Of a DNA stretch of 64,000 nucleotides, positions 1 through 8,990 are shown piece by piece. Where the stretch lies: assembly GCF_003337425.1 (NCBI RefSeq), contig NZ_QPJU01000007.1, forward strand, positions 84,746-148,745, read 5' to 3'. Source of the DNA: Extensimonas vulgaris (GTDB lineage Bacteria; Pseudomonadota; Gammaproteobacteria; Burkholderiales; Burkholderiaceae_C). Numbering within the stretch: the stretch's first letter is position 1; each line of letters opens with the position of its first letter. The notes below the pieces were generated by a model, which was not told where the DNA came from, searched no databases, and saw only the letters and a list, made by a program, of their open reading frames with translations. Made by a program: the position numbers and the translations under genes.

Positions 1-599
1 TGGGCACGGGCTCCACGGTGAACAAGTTCATCGACGCGCTCGCCGGCGTCAAAGAGCGCATCCGCGGCGCGGTGTCCAGCTCCGAGGCCAGCACGGCGCG
101 GCTGCGCGCGCTGGGCATCACCGTGTTCGACGCCAACGATGTCGATGCGCTCGCGGTGTATATCGATGGCGCCGACGAGATCGACCCGCGCGGCTACATG
201 ATCAAAGGTGGCGGCGCGGCGCTCACGCGCGAAAAAATCGTCGCCTCCATGGCCGCGCGCTTCGTCTGCATTGCCGATGCGTCCAAGCAGGTCGAGGTGC
301 TCGGACGCTTTCCGCTGCCCGTGGAGGTGATTCCCATGGCCGCACGCCAGATCACACGCCGCTTTGCCGCTTTGGGCGGGCAGGCGCGCCTGCGCCTGCA
401 GGGCGGCCAGCCGCTCGTGACCGACAACGGCCAGCACCTGCTCGACGTGCACGGCTTGCACATCGACGCGCCGCTGGCGTTCGAGTCCGAAGTGAACCAA
501 TGGCCGGGCGTGGTGACCGTGGGCGTATTTGCGCACCAGAAGGCGACGTTGTGCCTGCTCGGCACGGCGCAAGGCGTGCAGACCTTGAGGTTCGACTGA
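1..599 (+). CDS. rpiA: Ribose-5-phosphate isomerase A, 5' end missing
   Basis: Interconverts ribose-5-phosphate and ribulose-5-phosphate in the pentose phosphate pathway (cytosol). The frame is open from base 3 and begins inside the family motif [10 protein letters not shown], so roughly the first 20-25 residues lie outside the window; the GTG at 18 is internal valine, not a start. The active-site block DGADEID and the following [11 protein letters not shown], which hold the catalytic aspartates and lysine of the RpiA family, are intact, and the C-terminus is complete. The stop codon overlaps the azlC start (TGATG), so rpiA is probably co-transcribed with the exporter genes. Identification is secure. 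Confidence 0.96.
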   Translation, partial: GTGSTVNKFIDALAGVKERIRGAVSSSEASTARLRALGITVFDANDVDALAVYIDGADEIDPRGYMIKGGGAALTREKIVASMAARFVCIADASKQVEVLGRFPLPVEVIPMAARQITRRFAALGGQARLRLQGGQPLVTDNGQHLLDVHGLHIDAPLAFESEVNQWPGVVTVGVFAHQKATLCLLGTAQGVQTLRFD

Positions 600-1399
600 T
601 GGCGGACGCTGAACGCTCGTTGGCGGCTTCGGTGGAGGACGCCAACGCGGCAGTTTCGCGCGTGCGCCCTTTCATGCAGGGATTGTTCGCGAGCCTGTCG
701 ATAGGCGCTGGCTACCTGCCCGTGGCGTTCTCGTTCGGGCTTGCGGCGCTGCAGGCGCAGCTTTCGCCGCCCGTGGCTTTGCTCGTGTCGGCGCTCGTGT
801 ATGCGGGCGCGAGCCAGTTTGCGCTGGTGGCGCTCGTGGCGGCGGGCGGCTCGCTGCTGTCGGTGGTGGCCACCGTGGCGTTGATGAACGTGCGCCATGT
901 GTTTTACGGGCCGGTGATCTTGGCCCAGCTGCGTGGCGAGGCGCATTCCGCCACGGGCATCCTGGCCGGTGCAGGCCCAACGCGAGGTGCGCAGGGCTTG
1001 GGCGTGCCTCTGCCGCTGCTCGCGTTCGGCCTTACCGACGAGGTGTTTGCGCGCGCCGTGGGCGGCTTGTCGGCCGTGCCGCTGGCCGAGCGCCCCTACT
1101 GGTTCGCCGGACTCGAACTTGGCGCCTATGCGAGCTGGCTGCTCGGCACGGCGCTGGGCGCGACGCTCGGGCAGCAAATGCTCGCGCAGTCGGTTTTTCT
1201 GCGGGAAGTGCTCGCATTCATCCTGCCGGCGCTGTTTTTTGCCTTGCTGCTCGAAATCATGCCCGGTACGCGCCGGCGTGTGCTGTGGGGCGCGGCCCTT
1301 GCGACGGCGGCGCTGACCAGCGTGCTGCCTGCGTACCTGGCCATGGTGGGTGGCATGTTGGCGGGTGCCGCTTTGGGTTACAGCAAAACGAACACATGA
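599..1399 (+). CDS. azlC: AzlC-family branched-chain amino acid exporter, large subunit
   Basis: About 266 aa. Inner-membrane protein of the AzlC/YgaZ family, which with a small AzlD partner exports branched-chain amino acids (and methionine in some members). An N-terminal cytoplasmic stretch of about 25 residues precedes several hydrophobic segments; the early family-like stretch LPVAFSFGLAA is visible. I chose the ATG at 599 because it overlaps the rpiA stop and has GAGG about 8 bases upstream; an earlier in-frame start would lie inside rpiA. It overlaps azlD by ATGA, so the two subunits are translationally coupled. Substrate is inferred from family only. Confidence 0.88.
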   Translation: MADAERSLAASVEDANAAVSRVRPFMQGLFASLSIGAGYLPVAFSFGLAALQAQLSPPVALLVSALVYAGASQFALVALVAAGGSLLSVVATVALMNVRHVFYGPVILAQLRGEAHSATGILAGAGPTRGAQGLGVPLPLLAFGLTDEVFARAVGGLSAVPLAERPYWFAGLELGAYASWLLGTALGATLGQQMLAQSVFLREVLAFILPALFFALLLEIMPGTRRRVLWGAALATAALTSVLPAYLAMVGGMLAGAALGYSKTNT

Positions 1400-1755
1400 A
1401 CTTGCATCTTTCGCACGAAACCCTGGGCGTCGCAAGTGCGGCGATCTGCGGCGTACTGACGTTTTTGCTGCGCTGGCTGCCCATGCGGCACCCTCCGCAG
1501 CGCTCGCGCAGCGCGCGCGGGCGTGCCGTGTGGAGCATGCTGGGCGCGCTCGGGCCGGCGGCGATCACGGCCTTGCTCGTCGTGTCGGTGTGGCCAGCGG
1601 CCGAGCAGCTGGGAGACGCGCCCACCTGGGCTGCGCTTGGCGCCGGGCTGGGCACGGTGTGGCTGGTGCGGCGCTTTGCGGGCGGCATCGCGTTGCCGAC
1701 CTTGCTGGCAGCGCTGGTGTATGGTGCCTGCCGGTATTTCTTGACGGCTGCGTAA
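1396..1755 (+). CDS. azlD: AzlD-family transporter small subunit
   Basis: About 119 aa with four hydrophobic segments, the size and layout of AzlD/YgaH partners of AzlC. It should form the inner-membrane export complex with the preceding gene. The start ATG at 1396 overlaps the azlC stop (ATGA). The early GVLTFLLRWLP stretch resembles the conserved arginine-bearing helix of AzlD proteins. It is the last gene of the rpiA-azlC-azlD run; a repeat and a hairpin follow before the convergent gene ending at 1875. Confidence 0.82.
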   Translation: MNLHLSHETLGVASAAICGVLTFLLRWLPMRHPPQRSRSARGRAVWSMLGALGPAAITALLVVSVWPAAEQLGDAPTWAALGAGLGTVWLVRRFAGGIALPTLLAALVYGACRYFLTAA

Positions 1756-1791
1756 AAAAGAGGCCGCGGGGCATCTCTATCGTTTCACACC

Positions 1792-1845
1792 CAAAAAATG
1801 AGCAACTCGCGCTTGATCCATCAGCGCCGAGAAGCGTTTTTTATG
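1792..1845. repeat. REP-like interspersed repeat, degenerate copy
   Basis: AT-rich ends (CAAAAAAT and GTTTTTTAT) bracket GCGCTTGATCCATCAGCGC, a small inverted repeat of GCGCT/AGCGC type. The layout matches the other copies listed in this window (core CAAGCGC(A/T)AGCAGCT). It lies between the convergent ends of azlD and the gene ending at 1875. Confidence 0.5.
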
Positions 1846-1853
1846 GGTAAATT

Positions 1854-1874
1854 TTGCTACTTATAAAGTAGCAA
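1854..1874. repeat. Perfect 9-bp stem-loop between convergent genes
   Basis: TTGCTACTT (1854-1862) and AAGTAGCAA (1866-1874) form a perfect stem with loop ATA, directly abutting the TGA of the minus-strand gene. It could end or stabilise both convergent transcripts, but neither side has a proper T tract, so a terminator role is only possible. Confidence 0.5.
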
Positions 1875-2543
1875 TCAAAACCGGATGCCCGCAGGGTTGT
1901 CGGTTTTTTTCGCCGGGCGCGACGGCGCCGCCGCTGGGCGTGCATTGGGGATGGACGCGGCAGAGGCCGCAGAAGCCGCGGGCGCGGCAGGTTCGGCCGC
2001 CTTGCGGGCCACGAGCGGCGTCGGGGGTGGGCGGCGGTAGTTGGGCGGTAGCTGCGAAGTCTTGGGGTAGCCCGCGGCGTCGAGGTATTGCGTCCACTCG
2101 GCTTCGGCGTAGCCCAGCAGATGCTGGCGGCCTATGGTGGCAAAGGGCAGGCTGCTCTGGCCGCTGAGTTTTTGCAGCGCTTCGATGTCTTCGGCGCTGC
2201 TCACGGTGTATTCGGTGAACGGGACGCCACGCGCTTGCAGCAACTGGCGCGCGCTGTCGCACGGGGCGCAGTTGCTGCTGCTGTAGAGCGCGACAGGGTA
2301 GCGCGCCGCCACCTCGCGCAGCGCGTAGGGCAGGGCGGCGTTGCCGTCGTCCGCGCTGCTGGCGCCGGTCACCTTGGCCGGCTTGGCCTGGGCCTGGGGC
2401 TCGGTGGGTGGCCGGTCGGAAAACGTCACCCGCCCATCGGGGCCGACGACGCGGTAGATGGCTTGCGCGTGCGCAGGCACACCTGCGCTTGCGAACAGCA
2501 AGGGAATGAGCCAGGCTGCACAAACGCGCGGCAATCTGCGCAT
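1875..2543 (-). CDS. Periplasmic DUF4124 plus glutaredoxin-like protein
   Basis: About 222 aa. Signal peptide (residues 1-26, ending AHA), then a short DUF4124 region containing IYRVVGPDGRVTFSDRP, then a glutaredoxin-fold domain (about 70-150) with a CAPC redox motif and a likely cis-proline in SSLPFATIG, then a Pro/Ala-rich tail. It probably acts as a periplasmic thiol-disulfide protein; its partner is unknown. The ATG at 2543 is preceded by GGAGCG and gives the signal peptide. It lies 17 bases downstream of prlC on the same strand and may be co-transcribed. DUF4124-glutaredoxin fusions are common in Burkholderiales but uncharacterised. Confidence 0.85.
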   Translation of the reverse strand: MRRLPRVCAAWLIPLLFASAGVPAHAQAIYRVVGPDGRVTFSDRPPTEPQAQAKPAKVTGASSADDGNAALPYALREVAARYPVALYSSSNCAPCDSARQLLQARGVPFTEYTVSSAEDIEALQKLSGQSSLPFATIGRQHLLGYAEAEWTQYLDAAGYPKTSQLPPNYRRPPPTPLVARKAAEPAAPAASAASAASIPNARPAAAPSRPAKKTDNPAGIRF

Positions 2544-2560
2544 GGGGCGCTCCTTGAGAG

Positions 2561-4624
2561 TCAAGCCGTTAGCACGACGGCCGGCGGCTGTGCCATGCCC
2601 TGATGGCGCAGCAGCGCGTCGAGCTGCGGTTCGCGGCCGCGGAAGGCTTTGAACGACTCCATGGCCGGGCGGCTGCCGCCGGCTTCGAGGATGGCCTGGC
2701 GGTAGCGGCGCCCGACCTCGCGGCTCGGCAGGCCGTCGCTGCCCACGGTTTCCTCGAACGCGGCGTAGGCGTCGGCGCTCAGCACCTCGGCCCATTTGTA
2801 GCTGTAGTAGCCCGCCGCGTAGCCGCCCGCGAAGATGTGGCTGAAGGTGTGCGGCATGCGGCTGAAGGGCGGCGGCGGCATCACCGAGACCTCGCTGCGC
2901 ACCTGCTCGAGCAGCGGCATGAAGTCCTGCGCGGGGTCGTGCACGGTGTGCAGCAGCATGTCGAACAGCGCGAATTCGATCTGGCGCAGCGTCTGCAGGC
3001 CGCTTTGGAAGTTTTTTGCGGCAAGCATCTTGTCGTACAAATCGCGCGGCAGCGGCGCGCCGGTATCGACGTGCGCCGTCATGTCCTGCAGCACGCGCCA
3101 CTCCCAGCAGAAGTTTTCCATGAACTGGCTCGGCAGCTCGACCGCGTCCCACTCGACGCCCGCGATGCCCGAGACGTCGCGCTCGCTGACCTGCGTGAGC
3201 AGGTGGTGCAAGCCGTGGCCGAATTCGTGGAACAAGGTGATGACGTCGTCGTGCGTCAGCAGCGCAGGTTTGCCCGCCACGCCCGCAGCGAAGTTGCACA
3301 CCAGGTGCGCCACGGGCGTTTGCAGCACGCCGGTGTCGGGGCGGCGCCAGCGCGTGCGCACGTCGTCCATCCAGGCGCCGCCGCGCTTGCCGGGGCGCGC
3401 GGGCAGGTCGAGGTAGAACTGGCCGACGAGCGCACCGTCGCGCTCGATACGGTAAAACTCCACGGCCGGGTGCCACACGGGCGCGCTGTCGCGCACGATG
3501 CGCACTTCGAACAGGTTTTCGACGATCTTGAACAGCCCCGCGAGCACCTTGGGCGCGGGAAAGTATTGCTTGACTTCCTGCTCGCTGAAGGCGTAGCGCG
3601 CCTCCTTGAGCTTTTCGGCGATGTAGGGCCAGTCCCAGGCTTGCGGATCAACGATGCCCAGCGTGCGCGCGGCAAAGTCGCGCATGTCGGCGAGGTCTTT
3701 TTCGGCGTAGGGACGCGCGCGCGCGGCGAGGTCGCGCAGGAAGGCGATGACCTGGTCGGGCGACTGCGCCATCTTGGGCACGAGCGAGACGGCGCCGAAG
3801 TGCGGGTAGCCGAGCAGCTGCGCTTCTTCGCGGCGCAGCGCGAGGATTTCATGGATCAGCGCGGTGTTGTCGAAGCGCTTGGCCTCGCCCTCGGCCTGGT
3901 CGGACGCGCGCGTGGCGTAGGCGCGGTACAGGCGCTCGCGCAGCGCGCGATCGTGCGCGAACTGCATCACAGGCAGGTAGCTGGGCATTTTGAGCGTGAG
4001 CTTGTAGCCCGCACGGCCCTCGGCCTCGGCCTCGGCGGCGCTGCGCGCAGCCTGCAATACATCGTCGGGCACGCCGGCGAGCTCCTCGGCGCTCGCGTAG
4101 TAGGCGAAGGCGTCGGTCGCGTCGAGCGCGTTTTCGCTGAATTTCTGGCTCAGCTCGGCCTGGCGCTCCTGGATTTGCGCAAAGCGCTCCTTGGCCGCGC
4201 CCTGCAGCTCGGCGCCGCTGAGCACGAAACCGCGCAGTGCGTTGTGCAGCGCGCGGCCTTGCTCGGCGTCGAGCGTCTCGGGGTCTATGGCTTTGTATTT
4301 GGCGTACAGGCGCTCGTCGGCGCCCAGGCGCGTCCAGAACTCGGTCACGCGCGGCAGTGCGGCGTTGTAGGCGGCGCGCAGCGCGGGCGTGTCGGCCACG
4401 CTGTTCAGGTGGCTGATCGCGCCCCAGACCACGCCGAGCCGCTCCGTGGCCACGTCGAGCACGCGCGCGATGGCGTCCCATTGTGCGGGGAAGTCAGGCG
4501 CGGTGACGGTCTCGAGCGCCTGGTTCGCGCGCGCGAGCAGCGTATCAATGGCGGGGGCCACGTCTTCGGGCTGGATGCGGTCGAAGGGCGGCAGGTCGGT
4601 GAAGTCGAGGAGGGGATTGCTCAT
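2561..4624 (-). CDS. prlC: Oligopeptidase A (M3 family zinc metallopeptidase)
   Basis: About 687 aa, the usual length. Cytosolic endopeptidase degrading short peptides, including cleaved signal peptides. Zinc site LFHEFGHGLHH is present, with the third ligand region ELPSQFMENFCWEW downstream, and the C-terminal FSHIFAGGYAAGYYSYKWAE block is typical of the family. I use the ATG at 4624 (MSNPLLDFTDLPPF), which matches family N-termini, rather than an upstream start giving 12 extra residues. folD lies 44 bases upstream on the same strand, the glutaredoxin-like gene downstream; the three may form one operon. Confidence 0.96.
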   Translation of the reverse strand: MSNPLLDFTDLPPFDRIQPEDVAPAIDTLLARANQALETVTAPDFPAQWDAIARVLDVATERLGVVWGAISHLNSVADTPALRAAYNAALPRVTEFWTRLGADERLYAKYKAIDPETLDAEQGRALHNALRGFVLSGAELQGAAKERFAQIQERQAELSQKFSENALDATDAFAYYASAEELAGVPDDVLQAARSAAEAEAEGRAGYKLTLKMPSYLPVMQFAHDRALRERLYRAYATRASDQAEGEAKRFDNTALIHEILALRREEAQLLGYPHFGAVSLVPKMAQSPDQVIAFLRDLAARARPYAEKDLADMRDFAARTLGIVDPQAWDWPYIAEKLKEARYAFSEQEVKQYFPAPKVLAGLFKIVENLFEVRIVRDSAPVWHPAVEFYRIERDGALVGQFYLDLPARPGKRGGAWMDDVRTRWRRPDTGVLQTPVAHLVCNFAAGVAGKPALLTHDDVITLFHEFGHGLHHLLTQVSERDVSGIAGVEWDAVELPSQFMENFCWEWRVLQDMTAHVDTGAPLPRDLYDKMLAAKNFQSGLQTLRQIEFALFDMLLHTVHDPAQDFMPLLEQVRSEVSVMPPPPFSRMPHTFSHIFAGGYAAGYYSYKWAEVLSADAYAAFEETVGSDGLPSREVGRRYRQAILEAGGSRPAMESFKAFRGREPQLDALLRHQGMAQPPAVVLTA

Positions 4625-4668
4625 GGATGCGCAGGTGGTTGCCGTGGGCGGTCGCTTCAAGGGGGAAT

Positions 4669-5544
4669 TCAGTGCGCGGAGTTTTGTTCCGCCACGCCGG
4701 CAGCGCGCTCGGCCGCTTCGAGGGTGTTGACCAGCAGCATGGTGATGGTCATGGGGCCAACGCCGCCGGGCACGGGCGTGATCCAGCCGGCGACTTCGCG
4801 CACGCCGGCAAAATCGACGTCGCCGCAGAGCTTGCCCGCTTCGTCGCGGTTCATGCCTACGTCAATCACCACGGCGCCGGGCTTGACCATGTCGGCCGTG
4901 AGCACCTTGCGCTTGCCCACGGCGGCGACGATCACGTCGGCCTGCAAGGTGTGCGCCTTGAGGTTTTGCGTGGCGCTGTGGCAGATGGTGACGGTGGCGT
5001 CTTGCGCGAGCAGCATCAGCGCCATGGGTTTGCCGACGATGTTGCTGCGGCCGATGACCACCGCGTGCTTGCCGCGCAAGGGGTAGCCAATGCTTTCGAG
5101 CATCTTCATGCAGCCGTAGGGCGTGCAGGGCTTGAAGCCGGGCAAGCCGGTCATGAGCGCGCCGGCGCTCGCGATGTGAAAACCATCGACGTCCTTCGCG
5201 GGAGAAATCGCCTCGATGACCTTTTGCGCGTCGATGTGCGCGGGCAGCGGCAGCTGCACCAGGATGCCGTGGATGCGCGGGTCGGCGTTGAGCGTCTGCA
5301 CGCGCGCGAGCAGTTCGGCCTCGCTGAAACCGGCGTCGTACTTTTCGAGCACCGAGTGCAGTCCGCTGTCTGCGCAGGCCTTGACCTTGTTGCGCACATA
5401 GACCTGCGAGGCCGGGTTGTCGCCCACGAGGATCACGGCGAGGCCGGGGGTGATGCCGCGCGCCTTGAGCGCCGCGGCGCGCTGCGCAACCTGGGCACGC
5501 AGCTGGCGCGAGAGGGCGTTGCCGTCGATGAGTTGGGCTGTCAT
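4669..5544 (-). CDS. folD: Methylenetetrahydrofolate dehydrogenase/cyclohydrolase
   Basis: About 291 aa. Bifunctional enzyme of one-carbon metabolism, converting 5,10-methylene-THF through methenyl-THF to 10-formyl-THF with NADP. The N-terminal catalytic YVRNKVKAC motif with its lysine, the QLPLP segment, PCTPYGC and the Rossmann-domain GRSNIVGKP and [10 protein letters not shown] signatures are all present. Length and start are standard. A REP-like repeat sits just upstream (5564-5610). Followed on the same strand by prlC. Confidence 0.97.
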   Translation of the reverse strand: MTAQLIDGNALSRQLRAQVAQRAAALKARGITPGLAVILVGDNPASQVYVRNKVKACADSGLHSVLEKYDAGFSEAELLARVQTLNADPRIHGILVQLPLPAHIDAQKVIEAISPAKDVDGFHIASAGALMTGLPGFKPCTPYGCMKMLESIGYPLRGKHAVVIGRSNIVGKPMALMLLAQDATVTICHSATQNLKAHTLQADVIVAAVGKRKVLTADMVKPGAVVIDVGMNRDEAGKLCGDVDFAGVREVAGWITPVPGGVGPMTITMLLVNTLEAAERAAGVAEQNSAH

Positions 5545-5563
5545 GGGTGCTGAAAATAAGTAT

Positions 5564-5610
5564 GAAATATGCCATTAGCGCCCGTGTAGAAAGCGCTAGC
5601 AGCTATCGAT
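5564..5610. repeat. REP-like interspersed repeat
   Basis: AT-rich start GAAATATGCCATTAGCGC, a short spacer, then AAAGCGCTAGCAGCTATC. It contains the core AAGCGC(A/T)AGCAGCT seen in other copies and has paired AGCGC/GCGCT arms. It lies between folD and the FixJ-type regulator gene. Confidence 0.7.
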
Positions 5611-5628
5611 GAAGGAGTAATATGGGCG

Positions 5629-6255
5629 TCAGAGCTTGGGCGCGTTCTGGCCCAGCGCGATCTTGAGCAGGTCGGCCACCGTGTTCGCGTTGAGCTTTTC
5701 CATGATGTTGGCGCGGTGCGCTTCCACGGTCTTGATGCTGATGCCCAGGTCGTCGGCGATCTGCTTGTTCAGGCGCCCCGCGACGATGCGCTCAAGCAGC
5801 TGCGCCTCGCGGCTCGTGAGCTTGGCGAGCATGGCTTCGCGGTTCGCGGCCTGCTGGTGCTCGGCGAAGGCTTGTTCGGCGTTTGCGAGCATGCGCTCGA
5901 CCAGGCTGAGCAGCGCTTTTTCGTCGAAGGGCTTTTGGATGAAGTCGAGCGCACCCTTTTTCATGGTGCTCACGGCCATGGGCACGTCGCCGTGGCCGGT
6001 GATGAAGGCAATGGGCAGCGGCGACTTGCGTTCCAGCAGGCGGTCTTGCAACTCGAGCCCGCTCATGCCTTCCATGCGGATGTCCACGAGCAGACAGGCG
6101 ACTTCGCGCGGGTCGTAGCGCGCGAGAAAGACCTCGGCCGAATCGAAGCCGCGCACCAGGTAGTTGTTGCCCTCGAGCAGCCATTGCAGCGAGTCGCGCA
6201 CGGCCTCGTCGTCATCGACCACGTAGATGGTGCCTTTTTTCGGGATCAAACTCAT
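5629..6255 (-). CDS. FixJ/NarL-type response regulator
   Basis: About 208 aa. Receiver domain (about 8-125) with acidic pocket VVDDDE, phospho-acceptor Asp in LLVDIRM and conserved Lys in IQKPFDE. A LuxR-type HTH follows (about 142-200; SREAQLLERIVAGRLNKQIADDL). DNA-binding output partner of the PAS kinase encoded immediately upstream; the ATG at 6255 overlaps the kinase stop codon. Position divergent to the pyruvate dehydrogenase operon suggests it controls aceEF-lpdA or related central carbon genes, but that is inference. Closest recognisable type is FixJ/DctR; I give no symbol. Confidence 0.9.
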   Translation of the reverse strand: MSLIPKKGTIYVVDDDEAVRDSLQWLLEGNNYLVRGFDSAEVFLARYDPREVACLLVDIRMEGMSGLELQDRLLERKSPLPIAFITGHGDVPMAVSTMKKGALDFIQKPFDEKALLSLVERMLANAEQAFAEHQQAANREAMLAKLTSREAQLLERIVAGRLNKQIADDLGISIKTVEAHRANIMEKLNANTVADLLKIALGQNAPKL

Positions 6256-8807
6256 GCCACAGTCCTCGTGCTGGGTCCATTTGCTACAGTATTGGATGCA
6301 ATCTCCGCAGGCTTGGCAACGGGTAACCAGAAAGAAAACCTGCAGCCCACGATCTCGGTGCCATTGTAAATGTTGTCCGCCTGCAGCCGGCCCTGGTGCG
6401 CCTCGACGATGCTGCGGCACAAGTTCAGCCCTATGCCCATGCCTTCTTGCTTGGTCGAGTAAAAGGCTTCGAACAGGCGCTCGCGCATCTCGGGCGGCAG
6501 GCCCTTGCCGCTGTCTTGCACGGTGAATTCGATCACTTCGCCAGCCTCGTTGCGGCGCGGCAGCACGCGCAGCTCCACGGTGCGCGCCGCGGGCGGGCGT
6601 TGCGCCTGCTGGATCGCCTCGGCAGCGTTTTTGAGCAGGTTGATGAGCGCCTGCTCGATCAGGATGGTGTCGGCCAGTACGGGCGGCAGGCGCGCGGCCA
6701 CGTGGTGCGTGAGGCGCACGTTGTGGCGGCGCAGCTCGATGCCGGCGAGCTCGATGGCCTCTTGCACCATCTTCGAGACGTCTGCCAGCACGCGTTGCGG
6801 TTCGCTTTTTTTCACGAAGGCGCGGATGTGGTGGATGATCTGCCCCGCGCGCTGCGCCTGGTGTGCGGTTTTTTGCAAAGCCGTGCGCAGCATGTCCTCG
6901 CTGAGCTGGCCGTTGTCGATGCGCGTGAGCATGCCGTTGCAGTAGTTGCTGATGGCGGTGAGCGGCTGGTTGAGCTCATGCGCCAGGCTCGAGGCCATCT
7001 CGCCCATGGTCACGAGGCGGCTCACGGACTGCGCACGCTCGGCCTGGCGCGCGGCCTGCTCTTCGGCCTCGCGGCGCTGCGTGATGTCGGTCGCGATCAC
7101 CATCTGCGCGAGGCGCCCATCGACCCAGCTCAGGTAGCGCGAGCGCACCTCGAGCCATTTGCCGAGTTCGGGCAGGAATATCTCGGCGTGGTCTGGCAGG
7201 GCCTCGGTCAGCGCGTCGGCCGGCAAACCCATGAGGCCGTCCTCCTCGTCCATGTCGCCCACGCTCGAATACGCCACGGGCAGCTTGCCGGCCTGCGCGA
7301 CGAGTTGCAGGTGCCCGTCGGCCTGCGCGCCGAACCACTGGCGGTAGAGCTTGTTGGCGAACAGCAGCTCCTCGCTGCCCAGCGGAGCGACCGAGACGGC
7401 GGCGTCCAGCGCTTCGAGCACGATGGTGAAGCGCTCGTGCGCGGCGGCGAGCTGCTCGCGGATGCGCGTGGGCTCGGTGATGTCGGTCATCGAGGTCATC
7501 CAGCCGGTCTGCTGACCGTGCGCGTCTATCAGTGGCGAGACGTAGAGCCGCGCGTCGAACAGGGTGCCGTTCTTGCGCTTCACACGCATCTTGTAGCCGC
7601 CCGAGGCGTTCTTGCCGCTGAACTGCTCTTTTAATTTTTCACTCAGCAAGTGTCTTTCTTCGTCGGGCCAGTACGGAAACGGCGCTTTGAGGCCCACGAG
7701 CTCCTCGGCGCTCCAGCCCGTCATCTGGCAGAACGCGGCGTTCACGTAGGTGATGCGGCCCTCGAGGTCGAGCGCGCGCATGCCGGTGGCGATGGAGTTT
7801 TCCATCGCGCGGCGAAAGTTCGTCTCGGCCACGAGCGCCTCTTGCACGCGCAGGCGTCGGCGCGTATGGCGCCAGCTGGCAACGAGCAGCCAGGTCGTCA
7901 TCAGGCTGAGCGCACCCACGAGCCAGAACAGGCCGCTGCCAACCACGCCCAGCGAAGTGCGGTACGCCTGCGCGCGCAGCACCAGTCCGTAGCCCACCGG
8001 GGATACCTGGATCGCGTACTCGCTCGCCTTGGCTTGCTTCCAGGGCAAAAAGTGCACCTGGCTGACGCTGCTCGTCATGGGGCTGCCTGCGAGCACCTGG
8101 CGCTTGCCGTCGAGCAAGGTGATGGCGTAGCGCGCGAGCACGCGCGGCGGCATGCCATAGCGCAACAAACTGTCGTTGGAAAACTCACCGAGCACCGCGC
8201 CTTGGAACTGCCGCCCGCGCGCGACGGGCACCAGCAACTGCAACAAGGGCGGCGGCTGCCCAGCCGTTGCCAGGGGTTGGGTGAACACCGTTTGCTGCTG
8301 CTGCGCCTGGGCCCAGGCAGCGGCGTCGAGCCCGGCCCGCTCGCCAGCCAGGCGCTGCTGGCTGCCGGGCAGCGTGGGGGCAGCGAAGCTCGCACGGATA
8401 CGGCCCTGCGCGTCTATCCAGGTGAGGGCTTGCAGCTCAGGGTACTGGTTGACGAATTCCTCGGCCCGGTTTTCGAACTCGGCCGGCGCGAGCTCGTGCA
8501 GCGCGAGCTGGCGCGCCAGTCGCATCAGCTGCTCCTGGCGTTCGAGCAGGCGCAGGCGCACACGCTGCTGGGCGTATTCCATATCGCGCTGCAGGGTTTC
8601 CTGCTCGCGCTCAGACTCTTCGAGCTGTAAATAAGCAAACGCCGCGACGATGGCCGCCAGAAACACAAATACCGCCACCAGCGGCGCCAGCATGGCCAAA
8701 CGCTCCTGGCGCAGCGGCGTGAGGTTGCGCCACCATGCGCGCCACCACTGCAGCAGCGCGCGGCGCGGGGCGGTGGCGGGCAAAGGTTTCGTGCGCGTAG
8801 AAGTCAT
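6252..8807 (-). CDS. Membrane PAS-domain sensor histidine kinase
   Basis: About 851 aa. TM1 (about 38-61), a periplasmic sensor region of about 225 residues, TM2 (about 287-311), two PAS domains (about 332-455 and 470-590), then HisKA with phospho-acceptor His in LAHELNQPLTAIS and HATPase_c with LINLLKNAAEA and DSGKGLPPEMRERLFEAF. The kinase core is of the FixL/DctB class. An alternative TTG start at 8876 would add 23 residues, but the ATG at 8807 gives a more usual N-terminus; neither has a strong ribosome site. The signal is unknown. Pairs with the overlapping FixJ-type regulator; divergent from aceE. Confidence 0.9.
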   Translation of the reverse strand: MTSTRTKPLPATAPRRALLQWWRAWWRNLTPLRQERLAMLAPLVAVFVFLAAIVAAFAYLQLEESEREQETLQRDMEYAQQRVRLRLLERQEQLMRLARQLALHELAPAEFENRAEEFVNQYPELQALTWIDAQGRIRASFAAPTLPGSQQRLAGERAGLDAAAWAQAQQQQTVFTQPLATAGQPPPLLQLLVPVARGRQFQGAVLGEFSNDSLLRYGMPPRVLARYAITLLDGKRQVLAGSPMTSSVSQVHFLPWKQAKASEYAIQVSPVGYGLVLRAQAYRTSLGVVGSGLFWLVGALSLMTTWLLVASWRHTRRRLRVQEALVAETNFRRAMENSIATGMRALDLEGRITYVNAAFCQMTGWSAEELVGLKAPFPYWPDEERHLLSEKLKEQFSGKNASGGYKMRVKRKNGTLFDARLYVSPLIDAHGQQTGWMTSMTDITEPTRIREQLAAAHERFTIVLEALDAAVSVAPLGSEELLFANKLYRQWFGAQADGHLQLVAQAGKLPVAYSSVGDMDEEDGLMGLPADALTEALPDHAEIFLPELGKWLEVRSRYLSWVDGRLAQMVIATDITQRREAEEQAARQAERAQSVSRLVTMGEMASSLAHELNQPLTAISNYCNGMLTRIDNGQLSEDMLRTALQKTAHQAQRAGQIIHHIRAFVKKSEPQRVLADVSKMVQEAIELAGIELRRHNVRLTHHVAARLPPVLADTILIEQALINLLKNAAEAIQQAQRPPAARTVELRVLPRRNEAGEVIEFTVQDSGKGLPPEMRERLFEAFYSTKQEGMGIGLNLCRSIVEAHQGRLQADNIYNGTEIVGCRFSFWLPVAKPAEIASNTVANGPSTRTVA

Positions 8808-8990
8808 CACGCTGCGAAGTGTAGAAGGAGAAATGGCCAAAGAGCTGCCCTGTGTTTTTGTGTGCACCCGTGACAAATTATCACATTGCGGTATATGCGT
8901 CCATTATTTGAAATTAAACCCGTATTGGCCCATTAGAATGGCTTGCAGAGCCGCCCCCCTGTTTTTTCGCGTCCTCGAAGGAGACATCGC
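8808..8990. promoter_or_regulatory. Divergent control region, kinase gene / aceE
   Basis: 183 bp without a gene, clearly richer in A/T than its flanks around 8860-8940. It must hold the promoters for aceE (plus) and the sensor kinase (minus). TTGAAA at 8908 and TAGAAT at 8934 resemble -35/-10 elements for aceE, but the 20-base spacing is poor, so I do not assign them. GAAGGAG at 8977-8983 is the aceE ribosome site. Confidence 0.4.

Noticed and set aside
1854..1874. Intrinsic terminator between azlD and the glutaredoxin-like gene
   Set aside because: The stem is perfect but weak (mostly A/T) and no T run follows on either strand; kept only as a stem-loop.
2603..5086. A long plus-strand open frame (about 827 codons) opposite prlC and folD
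   Set aside because: Low-complexity translation and complete overlap with two securely identified genes; a product of codon bias.
8908..8939. TTGAAA / TAGAAT as the aceE promoter
   Set aside because: Spacing of 20 bases is outside the usual 16-18; no better pair was found, so no promoter was assigned.
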